Positions 8,869 through 16,592 of a DNA stretch of 64,000 nt are shown in pieces (positions within the stretch are counted from its first letter, which is position 1; every line of letters begins with the position of its first letter). The notes beneath the pieces were generated by a model. It saw nothing but the letters and a program-made list of their open reading frames with translations, had not been told where the DNA came from and ran no database searches. The position numbers were made by a program, and so were the translations under genes. Origin of the DNA: Nocardioides seonyuensis (GTDB taxonomy: Bacteria > Actinomycetota > Actinomycetes > Propionibacteriales > Nocardioidaceae); the NCBI RefSeq assembly GCF_004683965.1, contig NZ_CP038436.1:496001-560000 (forward strand), read 5' to 3'.

Positions 8869-10113
8869 TCAGCGGGACCGTAGGAATCGTCCAGGTGCCC
8901 GCTTCGGTGGGGAGAGGACCGTCCCCGGGAACACGGCATCGACCAGCCCTGCGATCGCCTCGGCAACCGGGCTACGACCCCCGTCGACCAGCGCACGACC
9001 GGTCACCAGCGCGCGGTCCAGCGCCGCCCGGTCCTCGGCCAGGAAGTGAAGCCCCGAGATCCGGGCGAAGCCCTCGACCATCCCGGCGATCTCCCGCTCG
9101 GACCAGCCGATGCTCGGTCGCATCCGGTTGACGACCACCCTCGTGGGAGCGGCCAGCGAGCGCTCCCGCAGGTCCACCAGCCCGCGGGCGAGCCTGGACA
9201 GGCCGACCGGGTCGGCTGACCCGACCACGACGACCTCGTCGGCGAGGTCGAGGGCGGCGTGGGTCATCGCGTTGCGGGCGGGCCGACCACCGAACTCGGA
9301 CCCGGGGTCGTCCTCCAGGGAGAAGCCCGTGTCCACGACGACGTGGCCACGTGCACGGCCGGACTCCAGCAGCTGCTCGACGTGCGGGCCGCGCACCTCC
9401 CGCCAGCGGTCCGCTCGAGGCAGGCCCGTCACGACGGCCAGGTGCTCATCGATCCCCCGGCACACCGTGCCCCACCGCTGGGCGAGCTGGCCTGATCCGG
9501 CGAGCCGCGCGGCTGACAGCAGGCCGGACACCTCGTCGAGGACACCCAGCTGCTGGGCGACGCTGCCACCGTAGGGATCGGCGTCCACCAGGAGCACGGG
9601 CGCTCCGCGATGGGCCAGCTCGGCGGCCACGTTGACCGCCACCGTGGTGCGCCCCGGAGCGCCGGTGGGGCCCCAGACCGTGATCACGCGGTGCGCCTCG
9701 TCAGCGGAGGCGACGACGTGGTCGGCCTCGGACGTCCCCCCTGCCCGGGTGTCGTCGACTCCCTCCGCCCTGGAGATCAGCTCCGCGAGCTCGGCCATGT
9801 CGGCCGCGCCGACGACCGTGCTGATGCCGAGCCGGGAGGCCCGCTCACGCACGTCGAGGTCCTCGGGAGGACCGTTCGTGACGGCTACCGGACGCAGCGC
9901 GTGGCGGCGCAGGTGGGTGACCACCGAAGGATCCAGGCCGGGGGCATCGAGCGCGACGACCGCGACGTCTGCCTGGCCGCTGGTCGCCGCGGCCATCAGG
10001 TCGTCGACGTCGACGCAGCGCTTGAGGACCGCCACCTGGGGGGCCCGCTCGAGGATCGCGAGCGCCGTGGACTCCCACCCCTCGCCCGCGGCGAGCAGAA
10101 GTGTGCAGATCAC
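8869..10113 (-). CDS. CpaE/MinD-like AAA ATPase
   Basis: A 414-aa protein with two parts: an N-terminal receiver-like region (TLLLAAGEGWESTALAIL ... DVAVVALDAPGLDPSVVTHLRR) and a C-terminal MinD/ParA-type P-loop domain. The deviant Walker A reads GPTGAPGRTTVAVNVAAELA (about residue 145), followed by VLLVDADPYGGSVAQQLG and VVVDTGFSLED, which match the CpaE/TadZ layout. TadZ proteins localise Flp/Tad pilus machinery. In the deviant Walker A the signature Lys is replaced by Ala/Pro. It begins at GTG 10113, one base past the stop of the SAF-domain gene. No tadA/B/C genes are present. Confidence 0.8.
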   Translation of the reverse strand: MICTLLLAAGEGWESTALAILERAPQVAVLKRCVDVDDLMAAATSGQADVAVVALDAPGLDPSVVTHLRRHALRPVAVTNGPPEDLDVRERASRLGISTVVGAADMAELAELISRAEGVDDTRAGGTSEADHVVASADEAHRVITVWGPTGAPGRTTVAVNVAAELAHRGAPVLLVDADPYGGSVAQQLGVLDEVSGLLSAARLAGSGQLAQRWGTVCRGIDEHLAVVTGLPRADRWREVRGPHVEQLLESGRARGHVVVDTGFSLEDDPGSEFGGRPARNAMTHAALDLADEVVVVGSADPVGLSRLARGLVDLRERSLAAPTRVVVNRMRPSIGWSEREIAGMVEGFARISGLHFLAEDRAALDRALVTGRALVDGGRSPVAEAIAGLVDAVFPGTVLSPPKRAPGRFLRSR

Positions 10114-10114
10114 C

Positions 10115-10777
10115 TCAGCGCCGCCCGACCACACGCACGAGCCCCTCGCCGCTGGCGGCGAGCAGTGTGGCCAAGGAGCCCTCGTCGTCCTGGGGGACGC
10201 TGAGCACGACCTGGCGGCTCGTCGAGGCTGCGAACGACTCGGCGGCGCTGGGAGCCGCGAGGACCGCCACGTCGTGCAGCACCGCCTTGGCCCGTGGCTC
10301 GCCGCGCGCACCCTCGCCCACCACCCAGATGTCCACACGCGACCCGGCCCCCACGCCCGGCGGGACGTGCTCGGGGCCGACGGCCACCGGGACCGCCACG
10401 GTGTCGGAGGAGGCGTCGCCGAGGGCCGCACCGGCCACGAGCTCGCCGGCGCCGACGCCGCGAAGCAGGGTCAGCTCGGCGGGAAGGGTCTCGGAGACGG
10501 GGAGGTAGCGCTCGGAGTCGTCGTCCTCGCCGAAGCGGACCCTCGTCGCGCGCAGGTCGTCGGCGTGGAGCACCTCTCCCGGGCTCAGGTCGCGCGCCGC
10601 GGCCCACACGGCGGTGGACTCGTCGGCCGAGCCGACGACTGCCGACCCTGCGACGACCGAGCCCGCCACCAGGGCGACACCCGCCCAGAGCCGCGGATCT
10701 CGCCAGCCCGGTGACCTCGAGCGGGTGGCGGAGGGCACGTCGGTGGAGAGCGAGTTCCGAGACACGGGGGCAATCAT
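10115..10777 (-). CDS. SAF-domain (CpaB-like) membrane-anchored protein
   Basis: A ~220-aa protein with a short cytosolic N-terminus, one transmembrane helix (LWAGVALVAGSVVAGSAVVGSA) and an extracytoplasmic SAF domain (AARDLSPGEVLHADDLRATRVRF ... AELTLLRGVGAGELVAGAAL ... VAVGPEHVPPGVGAGSRVDIWVV), as in CpaB/RcpC pilus proteins. The start is set at ATG 10777 (MIAPVSRNSLS); a GTG at 10813 is an alternative, and neither has a strong Shine-Dalgarno. It is followed directly by the CpaE-like ATPase gene. The pair recurs in actinobacteria as I recall, but its function outside a Tad locus is not established. Confidence 0.8.
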   Translation of the reverse strand: MIAPVSRNSLSTDVPSATRSRSPGWRDPRLWAGVALVAGSVVAGSAVVGSADESTAVWAAARDLSPGEVLHADDLRATRVRFGEDDDSERYLPVSETLPAELTLLRGVGAGELVAGAALGDASSDTVAVPVAVGPEHVPPGVGAGSRVDIWVVGEGARGEPRAKAVLHDVAVLAAPSAAESFAASTSRQVVLSVPQDDEGSLATLLAASGEGLVRVVGRR

Positions 10778-10866
10778 GGCGGCGAAGCGGTCCTGCCACA
10801 CCTGCTTGTCCACAGGCTGCGACGTCGGTGCCGTCGACGACGTCGCGCGATGGCACGATGGGGCGC

Positions 10867-11103
10867 ATGGTCGAACCCAGGTTCCTCACCCTCAGCGACG
10901 TCGCCGAGGTGCTCAACACGTCGAGCGCCCAGGTCTACGCGCTCGTGCGACGAGGCGACCTGCCCGCGATCAAGATCGGCGGTCGCGGCCAGTGGAGGGT
11001 CGAGCGCCCGCAGCTCGAGGAGTTCATCCAGCGGATGTATGCCGAGACACGCCAGTTCGTCGACCAGCACCCCTTCGTCGACGCCGACGCCGACCCGAGC
11101 TGA
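10867..11103 (+). CDS. excisionase-family helix-turn-helix DNA-binding protein
   Basis: A 78-aa protein, MVEPRFLTLSDVAEVLNTSS then AQVYALVRRGDLPAIKIGG and RGQWRVERPQLEEFIQRMY, which is the classic MerR-like winged helix of the excisionase/BldC type (HTH_17). ATG 10867 is chosen; an in-frame ATG at 10858 adds MGR. It is transcribed away from the SAF/CpaE pair and converges with htrA. No integrase or attachment site is nearby, so a chromosomal regulatory role like BldC is more likely than phage excision. Confidence 0.85.
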   Translation: MVEPRFLTLSDVAEVLNTSSAQVYALVRRGDLPAIKIGGRGQWRVERPQLEEFIQRMYAETRQFVDQHPFVDADADPS

Positions 11104-11112
11104 GACGGGGCC

Positions 11113-12453
11113 TCAGCCCACCTCGCCGTCCAGGGTGAGGGTGAACGTCTCCTCGTCGTCGCCGCGCCTGACGGTGAACTCGACCTCCTCGCCCGGGAGG
11201 TGGGTCCGGATGGCGACGATCAGGGCGATGCCGTCGGTGACCGGCTGGTCGTCGACCGCGGTCACGATGTCGTCCTTCTTCAGGCCCGCACGCGCCGCAG
11301 GGGTGTCAGGCATGACCTCGGTGATCTCGGCACCCACCTCGACCCCCTCGCCACCCGTACGGACCTTGGCGCCGATCACGGGGTACTCCGCCTTGCCGGT
11401 GCGCAGGATCTGGTCGACGGTGGTGCGCACCTGCTCGATCGGGATCGCGAAGCCGACACCGATGTTGCCGGACTTCGCCGCGAACCCACCCGTGGTGGCG
11501 ATCGCGGAGTTCACCCCGACGACCTCACCGCTGAGGTTGACCAGCGGACCGCCCGAGTTGCCGGGGTTGATCGCTGCATCGGTCTGCACGGCGTTGATGA
11601 AGGACGACTCGTCACCGGCCTCTCCCGAGGTCGTCACGGGACGGTCCAGGGCGCTCACGATGCCGGAGGTCACGGTCTGGCTCAGACCGAGCGGCGCGCC
11701 GAAGGCGACCACGGACTCCCCGACGCGGAGCGACCGGGACCCTCCGAGCGCGGCAGGCTCGGCATCGCCGATGCCGTCGACCAGCAGCACCGCGAGGTCG
11801 TAGACGGGGCTCCGGCCGACCACGGAGGCCTCGTGGCGCACGCCGGCGTGGTCGATGACGAGGATCGGACCCTCCTCGTCGGCAGCCGAGGCGACGACGT
11901 GGTTGTTGGTGACCACGTGTCCCTCGCGGTCGAGCACGAAGCCGGAGCCGGTCGCACCGCCGGCCTTGCCGTCGTACTCGGCGATGATCTGCACGGTGCT
12001 GGGCAGCAGCGCCTGGGCGACCGCGGGGACCGAGCCGTTGTCGACCTCGAGCGGCGCCGCCTCCTGGGTGCTGATCCCCTCGAGGCCACGCGACACCCGA
12101 CCGGTTCCGTCGGCCAGGTCGACGAGACCGGCACCGACCAACCCGCCGACCAGCCCGACGAGCAGGGCGATCCCGGCCAGGGCCACCCACGTGGCGCCGG
12201 GCAGTCCGCGCTGGTCGGGGGCGGCGCTCGGGCCGAGCGGCCGGTAGCTGCCGTAGCCCGCGTAGGGAACCGGGGCGGGGTAGGCCGGCTGGTGGGGCGG
12301 CGTCGGAATCGGACGGGTCGGGGGGCGTGCGTAGTAGCCGCCGCCCGACGGCAGGCCGCTCAGCGGCTGGGTCGGCTCGTCGCCGGGTCGGTCAGCCGGC
12401 TGGTCGTGCGGCTCGCCGGAGTGCTCGTCCTGTTGGCGCTGGTCCTCGCTCAC
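11113..12453 (-). CDS. htrA: HtrA-like membrane-anchored serine protease with PDZ domain
   Basis: A 446-aa S1C protease for extracytoplasmic protein quality control. A Pro/Tyr-rich cytosolic N-terminus (1-85) is followed by one transmembrane helix (about 88-110), a trypsin-like domain with catalytic His185 (VVTNNHVVAS), Asp219 (SPVYDLAVLLV) and Ser300 (AAINPGNSGGPLV), and a C-terminal PDZ domain (AEITEVMPDTPAARAGLKKDD). It is the third gene of a sigE / anti-sigma / htrA operon; its GTG start overlaps the anti-sigma stop by 4 bp (GTGA). The same order is known for sigE-rseA-htrA in mycobacteria, so SigE control of this protease is likely. Confidence 0.92.
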   Translation of the reverse strand: MSEDQRQQDEHSGEPHDQPADRPGDEPTQPLSGLPSGGGYYARPPTRPIPTPPHQPAYPAPVPYAGYGSYRPLGPSAAPDQRGLPGATWVALAGIALLVGLVGGLVGAGLVDLADGTGRVSRGLEGISTQEAAPLEVDNGSVPAVAQALLPSTVQIIAEYDGKAGGATGSGFVLDREGHVVTNNHVVASAADEEGPILVIDHAGVRHEASVVGRSPVYDLAVLLVDGIGDAEPAALGGSRSLRVGESVVAFGAPLGLSQTVTSGIVSALDRPVTTSGEAGDESSFINAVQTDAAINPGNSGGPLVNLSGEVVGVNSAIATTGGFAAKSGNIGVGFAIPIEQVRTTVDQILRTGKAEYPVIGAKVRTGGEGVEVGAEITEVMPDTPAARAGLKKDDIVTAVDDQPVTDGIALIVAIRTHLPGEEVEFTVRRGDDEETFTLTLDGEVG

Positions 12454-12920
12454 CGGGCCATCTTCTCCCGAGCGAGCAAGAAACGCTCGGTCAGGGGCGT
12501 CGGGGTGACCGCGGACGGTCCGGGGATGTCGGTCACGGGCGGGCGCGGATCGACTCGCGGCGAGCCGGCAAGGCCCAGCGCCAGCACACCGACGACGCAC
12601 GCTCCGGCGGCGCCGCCACCGATCGCCACGAGACCTCGGTGGCGAGACCGTGCGGGGTAGGCGGCCGCAGCGTTCGACGCGGTGGCGAACGGCTGTGCCG
12701 CGAGAGCCCCCTGGTGCCCCAGCAGCGAGTCCTTGAGCCGATCGGGGGCGCAGGAGGAGCCCAGGGAGAGCTGCGCCAGACGGGTCTTCACCCAACCCTC
12801 GCGCTCGACGAGGTCGCGGCAGGCGTGACAGCTGTGCACGTGGCTCCAGCAGCGCTCCTCCTCGGCGGGAGTCAGATGACCGTCGAGGAGCGCGCTGACG
12901 CGAGACCCGAGGTGGGACAT
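12450..12920 (-). CDS. rseA: zinc-binding anti-sigma factor (RseA-like)
   Basis: A 156-aa membrane-anchored anti-sigma factor. The N-terminal ZAS motif H-x3-C-x2-C is present as His27, Cys31 and Cys34 (SHVHSCHACRDLVE), followed by a linker, a transmembrane segment at about 93-117 (GLVAIGGGAAGACVVGVLAL) and a short outer tail. It should bind and silence the SigE product encoded just upstream. It is coupled on both sides: TGATG (1-base overlap) with sigE and GTGA (4-base overlap) with htrA. The symbol is by analogy with the mycobacterial operon. Confidence 0.85.
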   Translation of the reverse strand: MSHLGSRVSALLDGHLTPAEEERCWSHVHSCHACRDLVEREGWVKTRLAQLSLGSSCAPDRLKDSLLGHQGALAAQPFATASNAAAAYPARSRHRGLVAIGGGAAGACVVGVLALGLAGSPRVDPRPPVTDIPGPSAVTPTPLTERFLLAREKMAR

Positions 12921-13498
12921 CAGGCCTCCGCCCGGCGGGAGTACGACGGACCCGAGTAGCGGGCGCGTCCCTCGCTCGGCTCGCGGTGGGCCAGCGCCTT
13001 GCGCAGCATCGTGCGGCCGCGGTGGATCCGCGAGCGGACGGTGCCGAGCTTGGCGTCGAGGATCTCTGCGATCTCCTCGTAGGTCAGTCCCTCCACGTCG
13101 CACAGCACGACCGCGGCGCGGAAGTCGGGAGGCAGGGTGGCGAGTGCACGCTCGATGTCGTCGTCGAAGCGCTGGTCGACGTAGGCCGCGTCGGGCGGCG
13201 GCGTCGCACTCGTCAGGCGGGCGGCACGCTCGTCCGAGAGGGCGTCGAAGCGGATGCGCTGCTTGCGCCGAGCGCCGTCGAGGAACAGGTTGGTCGTGAT
13301 CCGGTGCAGCCACCCCTCGAAGGTGCCGGGGGTGTAGGTGTGGAGCGACCGGAACACCCGCACGAAGACCTCCTGGGTGAGGTCCTCGGCGTCGGCACGG
13401 TTGCCGGTCAGGCGGTAGGCGAGCCTGAACACGCGGTCCGAGTGTCGTTCGACGATCTCGTCCCACGTCGGCAGCACCGAGGACTCGACTTCACTCAC
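12920..13498 (-). CDS. sigE: ECF RNA polymerase sigma factor SigE
   Basis: A 192-aa extracytoplasmic-function sigma factor. Sigma-2 spans about 12-80 ([31 protein letters not shown]) and sigma-4 about 112-162 ([39 protein letters not shown]). GTG 13498 is supported by AGGAG seven nt upstream; longer in-frame starts have no such site. It heads the sigE / anti-sigma / htrA operon and is divergent from an O-methyltransferase gene, the arrangement I recall for M. tuberculosis Rv1220c-Rv1223, which is the reason for naming it sigE. Expected role: response to envelope or oxidative stress. Confidence 0.92.
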   Translation of the reverse strand: MSEVESSVLPTWDEIVERHSDRVFRLAYRLTGNRADAEDLTQEVFVRVFRSLHTYTPGTFEGWLHRITTNLFLDGARRKQRIRFDALSDERAARLTSATPPPDAAYVDQRFDDDIERALATLPPDFRAAVVLCDVEGLTYEEIAEILDAKLGTVRSRIHRGRTMLRKALAHREPSEGRARYSGPSYSRRAEA

Positions 13499-13564
13499 AT
13501 GCTTCTCCTGCCTCGACGCCTGAGGGCCGAACCTGACACCCAAGGGGACCTCCGAGGCTAGGGA

Positions 13565-13583
13565 AGCCTCCTGAGAGGAGGCT
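13565..13583. promoter_or_regulatory. perfect hairpin with embedded AGGAGG in the sigE/methyltransferase divergent region
   Basis: AGCCTCCT at 13565-13572 and AGGAGGCT at 13576-13583 are perfect 8-bp complements around a 3-nt loop, 67 bp upstream of the sigE start. The arms equal an anti-Shine-Dalgarno/Shine-Dalgarno pair. It may be a leader hairpin of sigE or an operator; only the symmetry is directly visible. Confidence 0.5.
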
Positions 13584-13695
13584 GTGAGCGGGATGAGAGC
13601 GTCGTACGCAGTGCCCAACGTGCGAAGGTTCACCGGTGTTCCCGCGATAGAGTCGCACCGCCCCGCGCAGCGGGAGCCCGACCCAGGAGGCCACC

Positions 13696-14361
13696 ATTCC
13701 CGCTCCACAGCACACCGCTCCGATCAAGCCCGCGAGCTGGGCCCACGCTGAGCAGTTCGTCGCCGAGGACGAGATCCTCGAGGCCGCGCGCGCTCGCGCC
13801 GAGGAGGTCGGTGTCGTCCCGATCGGCTCAGGGGTGGGCGCTGCCCTCCGCTTCCTCGCCTCCGTCCTCGACGCGCGTGCCGTGGTCGAGATCGGCACCG
13901 GCACCGGCGTCTCCGGCCTCTGGCTGCTGCGCGGCATGCGCTCCGACGGCGTGCTGACCACCGTCGACATCGAAGCCGAGCACCAGCGCCTCGCCAAGGA
14001 GACCTTCACCGAGGCCGGGATCTCCGCCAACCGTGCCCGTACGATCGCCGGCGCCGGGCTGGACGTCCTGCCGCGCCTCACCGACGGCCACTACGACCTG
14101 GTCTTCTGCGACGGGGACAAGCGCGAGTACTCCGCCTACCTGAAGGAGGCCATGCGCCTGCTGCGTCCCGGCGGCGTGGTGGCCTTCGACAACGCGCTGT
14201 GGCACGACCGGGTCGCCGACCCCTCGCAGCGCGACGAGCAGACGGTCGCGATCCGCGAGCTCGGGCGCGAGGTCTCCTCGCACGAGTCGCTCGTGCCGGT
14301 GCTGCTGCCGGTCGGCGACGGCCTGCTGGCAGCGAAGAAGGAGTGGGCTCCCGAAGGCTGA
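13696..14361 (+). CDS. SAM-dependent O-methyltransferase (Rv1220c-like), apparent ATT start
   Basis: A 221-aa class I methyltransferase of the small-molecule O-methyltransferase (COMT-like) family. SAM motif I is [16 protein letters not shown]; other motifs are [44 protein letters not shown] and the C-terminal DGLLAAKK. The conserved N-terminal helix ([20 protein letters not shown]) lies upstream of the first ordinary start (GTG 13834). In that frame from the stop at 13648 to 13834 there is no ATG, GTG or TTG. An ATT at 13696 sits 5 nt after a perfect AGGAGG (13685-13690) and gives a protein of the usual length (M. tuberculosis Rv1220c is ~215 aa). Divergent from sigE. Substrate unknown. Confidence 0.85.
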   Translation: MPAPQHTAPIKPASWAHAEQFVAEDEILEAARARAEEVGVVPIGSGVGAALRFLASVLDARAVVEIGTGTGVSGLWLLRGMRSDGVLTTVDIEAEHQRLAKETFTEAGISANRARTIAGAGLDVLPRLTDGHYDLVFCDGDKREYSAYLKEAMRLLRPGGVVAFDNALWHDRVADPSQRDEQTVAIRELGREVSSHESLVPVLLPVGDGLLAAKKEWAPEG

Positions 14362-14370
14362 GGCCGGGCC

Positions 14371-14709
14371 TCAGGCTCGGGGTGTGGCCTCGAAGCCGTC
14401 CCATCCCTCGGCCACCGCGACGATCTCGCACGGTTCGATGAGGATCGGGGACGACCCGATGATCTGCGACCCCGGTGACTCGGCCGCGGTCTCGCGGAAG
14501 GCCTCCTCGAACTCGGCGCGCGCCTCGTCGGAGGCGAAGACGTAGCAGCCCTCGAACCACTCGCCCGGCACCGAGCGCCAGGTCTTGAAGCGCAGCCCGG
14601 TCATGCCGGTGAAGCGGGCATGGCTGGTCTCGGCCACGTAGCTGGCCAGTGCCTCGTCGACGCCCTCGGGAGCCTCTGCCAGCGACCAGCGGACGGTCAG
14701 GCCGTTCAT
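14371..14709 (-). CDS. YdhR-like putative monooxygenase (ferredoxin-like fold)
   Basis: A 112-aa cytosolic protein, MNGLTVRWSLAEAPEGVDEA ... SHARFTGMTGLRFKTWRSVP GEWFEGCYVFASDEARAEFE. The GLRFKTW and GCYVF patterns and the size match the YdhR family, dimeric alpha/beta-barrel proteins related to antibiotic-biosynthesis monooxygenases. Its ATG overlaps the pepA stop by 4 bp (ATGA), making it the last gene of DUF3117-pepA-ydhR-like. Actual activity is unknown. Confidence 0.75.
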   Translation of the reverse strand: MNGLTVRWSLAEAPEGVDEALASYVAETSHARFTGMTGLRFKTWRSVPGEWFEGCYVFASDEARAEFEEAFRETAAESPGSQIIGSSPILIEPCEIVAVAEGWDGFEATPRA

Positions 14710-16244
14710 GCGATTCCCTCCAGGGGGTCCTCGGAGCCGAGCCAGCTCAGCAGCAGTCGTGCGCCGAACCCGGTCGGGCCCGCTGTCCACTCATGACGAT
14801 CGACGGGAGCCTCGGCGGCGGAGGCGAAGTCGACGTGTCCCCACGGGACGTCACCGGCGAAGGGACGGAGGAAGAGCGCCGCCGTGATGGCGCCCGGGCC
14901 GCCTGCGGCGTTGTCGGCGTCGGCGACCTTGGAGGAGAGCTTCTCCTCGTAGTCGGCGCTGAGCGGCATCCGCCACAGCAGCTCACCGGAGTCGGCGGAG
15001 GCGTCGGCGAGGCGCTGCGCGACACCCTCGTGGTTGGCGAAGTAGCCGCCCGTCCACTGGCCCAGGGCGACCTTCATCGCCCCGGTCAGAGTCGCGACGT
15101 CCACGAGCACGGCAGGAGCGAGCTCGGACACGCCGTAGGCCATCGCGTCGGCCATGACGAGGCGGCCCTCGGCGTCGGTGTTGTTGACCTCGGAGGTGCG
15201 CCCGCCCCAGTGGCGGATCACGTCACCGGGGCGCATGGCCGAACCGCTGATCGAGTTCTCCGCTGCCGGCACCAGGCCGACCACCCGGACCGGGCAGTCG
15301 ACGTCGCGCAGGGCGGTCATCGCGGCGATCACGGCAGCGCCGCCACTCATGTCGCGCTTCATGGTGAGCATGCCCTCGCTGGGCTTGATGTCGAGGCCGC
15401 CGGTGTCGAAGGTGATGCCCTTGCCGACGAGCACGACCGTGGGCGTGCGCCGATCGGCTCCCCGAGGGGTGTAGTCCATTCGGATCAGGCGCGGAGGCGT
15501 CGCGGAGCCGGATCCCACCGCGAGGATGCCGCCGAAGCCCTCGGCAGCAAGGCGCTCCTCGTCCCAGACGGTGACCTCGAGGCCGGCGGCCTCACCCATC
15601 TCGACGGCCTGCTGGGCCAGCCACGGCGGGTTCTTCACGTTGGCGGGAACGGTCGCGAGCGTACGTGCCCTCCACCCGGCACCACCGAGGGCGATGGCCC
15701 GGCGGAGCTCGTCGTCGACGACGCCCTCGTCGTCGCCCAGGGCCGCGAGGACGACGCGCCCGACGGGGCGCTCCTCGGGTCCGGTCGAGCGCCAGTGGAA
15801 CGAGAACGACCCGAGCATGGTCCCCACGACGAAGGCCGTGAGACCGCCCTCCGGCGCGATCGCCGGGATGCTCGAGACGACGCTGGGGCGGTCCTTGGTC
15901 GCACGCGCGACTGCTGCTCCGGCGCGCCGGAAGTCGACCGGCCGCTGCTCGCCGACGCCGACGAGGAGGACGAGTGACACGCGGTCGGACACCACCGGGA
16001 CCGCGGTCACCTCGGCCGTGGCACCGGTCGCGCGGGTGGCGTCCAGCGTGGCGAGGAGATCGACCCCGAGGGCCTGCGCGGCCTCGTCGGCGCCGGGACC
16101 CAGCAGCACGGACCCGTCGTCGCCGGGCAGGACCGGGAAGGCCCACACCGCAGCACCGCCCACCTGGTGCGGGAGCGAGGCGGTGAGGGCGAACTCAGGT
16201 GGCGAGACCTGGGCGGGCAGGAGGTCGGGGTCGACCACGGTCAC
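14706..16244 (-). CDS. pepA: leucyl aminopeptidase (M17)
   Basis: A 512-aa cytosolic metallopeptidase that removes N-terminal residues from peptides. An N-terminal macro-like domain (1-~170) precedes the catalytic domain with GKGITFDTGGLDIKPSEGM (metal-binding Lys/Asp), MKRDMSGGAAVIAA and the family signature NNTDAEGRLVMADA. Length matches hexameric M17 enzymes. GTG 16244 overlaps the DUF3117 stop by 4 bp and its own stop overlaps the next gene by 4 bp, so all three are translated as a coupled unit. Confidence 0.93.
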   Translation of the reverse strand: MTVVDPDLLPAQVSPPEFALTASLPHQVGGAAVWAFPVLPGDDGSVLLGPGADEAAQALGVDLLATLDATRATGATAEVTAVPVVSDRVSLVLLVGVGEQRPVDFRRAGAAVARATKDRPSVVSSIPAIAPEGGLTAFVVGTMLGSFSFHWRSTGPEERPVGRVVLAALGDDEGVVDDELRRAIALGGAGWRARTLATVPANVKNPPWLAQQAVEMGEAAGLEVTVWDEERLAAEGFGGILAVGSGSATPPRLIRMDYTPRGADRRTPTVVLVGKGITFDTGGLDIKPSEGMLTMKRDMSGGAAVIAAMTALRDVDCPVRVVGLVPAAENSISGSAMRPGDVIRHWGGRTSEVNNTDAEGRLVMADAMAYGVSELAPAVLVDVATLTGAMKVALGQWTGGYFANHEGVAQRLADASADSGELLWRMPLSADYEEKLSSKVADADNAAGGPGAITAALFLRPFAGDVPWGHVDFASAAEAPVDRHEWTAGPTGFGARLLLSWLGSEDPLEGIA

Positions 16245-16408
16245 CCGACGACGCCCGTGAGGGCGTCAGCCAGCCCCGAGGCCTCCTCGGCGTTGAGCTC
16301 CACGACCAGTCGCCCACCACCCTCGAGCGGAACGCGCATCACGATGCCGCGACCCTCCTTGGTGACTTCGAGCGGTCCGTCGCCCGTGCGGGGCTTCATG
16401 GCGGCCAT
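16241..16408 (-). CDS. DUF3117 domain protein
   Basis: A 55-aa protein, MAAMKPRTGDGPLEVTKEGR followed by GIVMRVPLEGGGRLVVELNA and EEASGLADALTGVVG. This is close to the near-invariant actinobacterial DUF3117 family (Rv1211-like in M. tuberculosis, from memory). ATG 16408 is preceded by AGGAAGAGG; ATG 16399 is an internal alternative. First gene of the DUF3117-pepA-ydhR-like operon. Function unknown, but the strong conservation and small basic/beta character suggest a core role. Confidence 0.92.
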   Translation of the reverse strand: MAAMKPRTGDGPLEVTKEGRGIVMRVPLEGGGRLVVELNAEEASGLADALTGVVG

Positions 16409-16514
16409 CGGCGCACCTCTTCCTGACTTGGCTGGCCGGGACTGGCCGGGGCTTCTCGCATGCAAACGAGGCGGCCCGGTGGACACTGCCGCCTCGATCG
16501 GCGTCGTACTGACC

Positions 16515-16523
16515 TTATTATCC
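16515..16523. promoter_or_regulatory. AT-rich -10-like island between DUF3117 and enoyl-CoA hydratase genes
   Basis: TTATTATCC stands out in a GC-rich divergent gap. Read on the plus strand, TATTAT (16516-16521) could be a -10 for the hydratase gene; read on the minus strand, GATAAT (16522-16517) could serve the DUF3117 operon. No convincing -35 was found on either side. Confidence 0.3.
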
Positions 16524-16592
16524 CCCATCCCGGGAGTGACCCGCACCACAGGTCTGGTTCGCCCTGCGGAGATGGTCGGGCAGACTGCTCCC

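Noticed and set aside
10294..10866. N-terminal extension of the excisionase-like protein
   Set aside because: It is Arg/Pro-rich antisense of the SAF-domain gene; the HTH domain starts cleanly at 10867.
10867..11103. Excisionase-like gene as a sign of an integrated phage or plasmid
   Set aside because: No integrase, attachment site or phage genes are nearby, and the protein resembles chromosomal BldC-type regulators.
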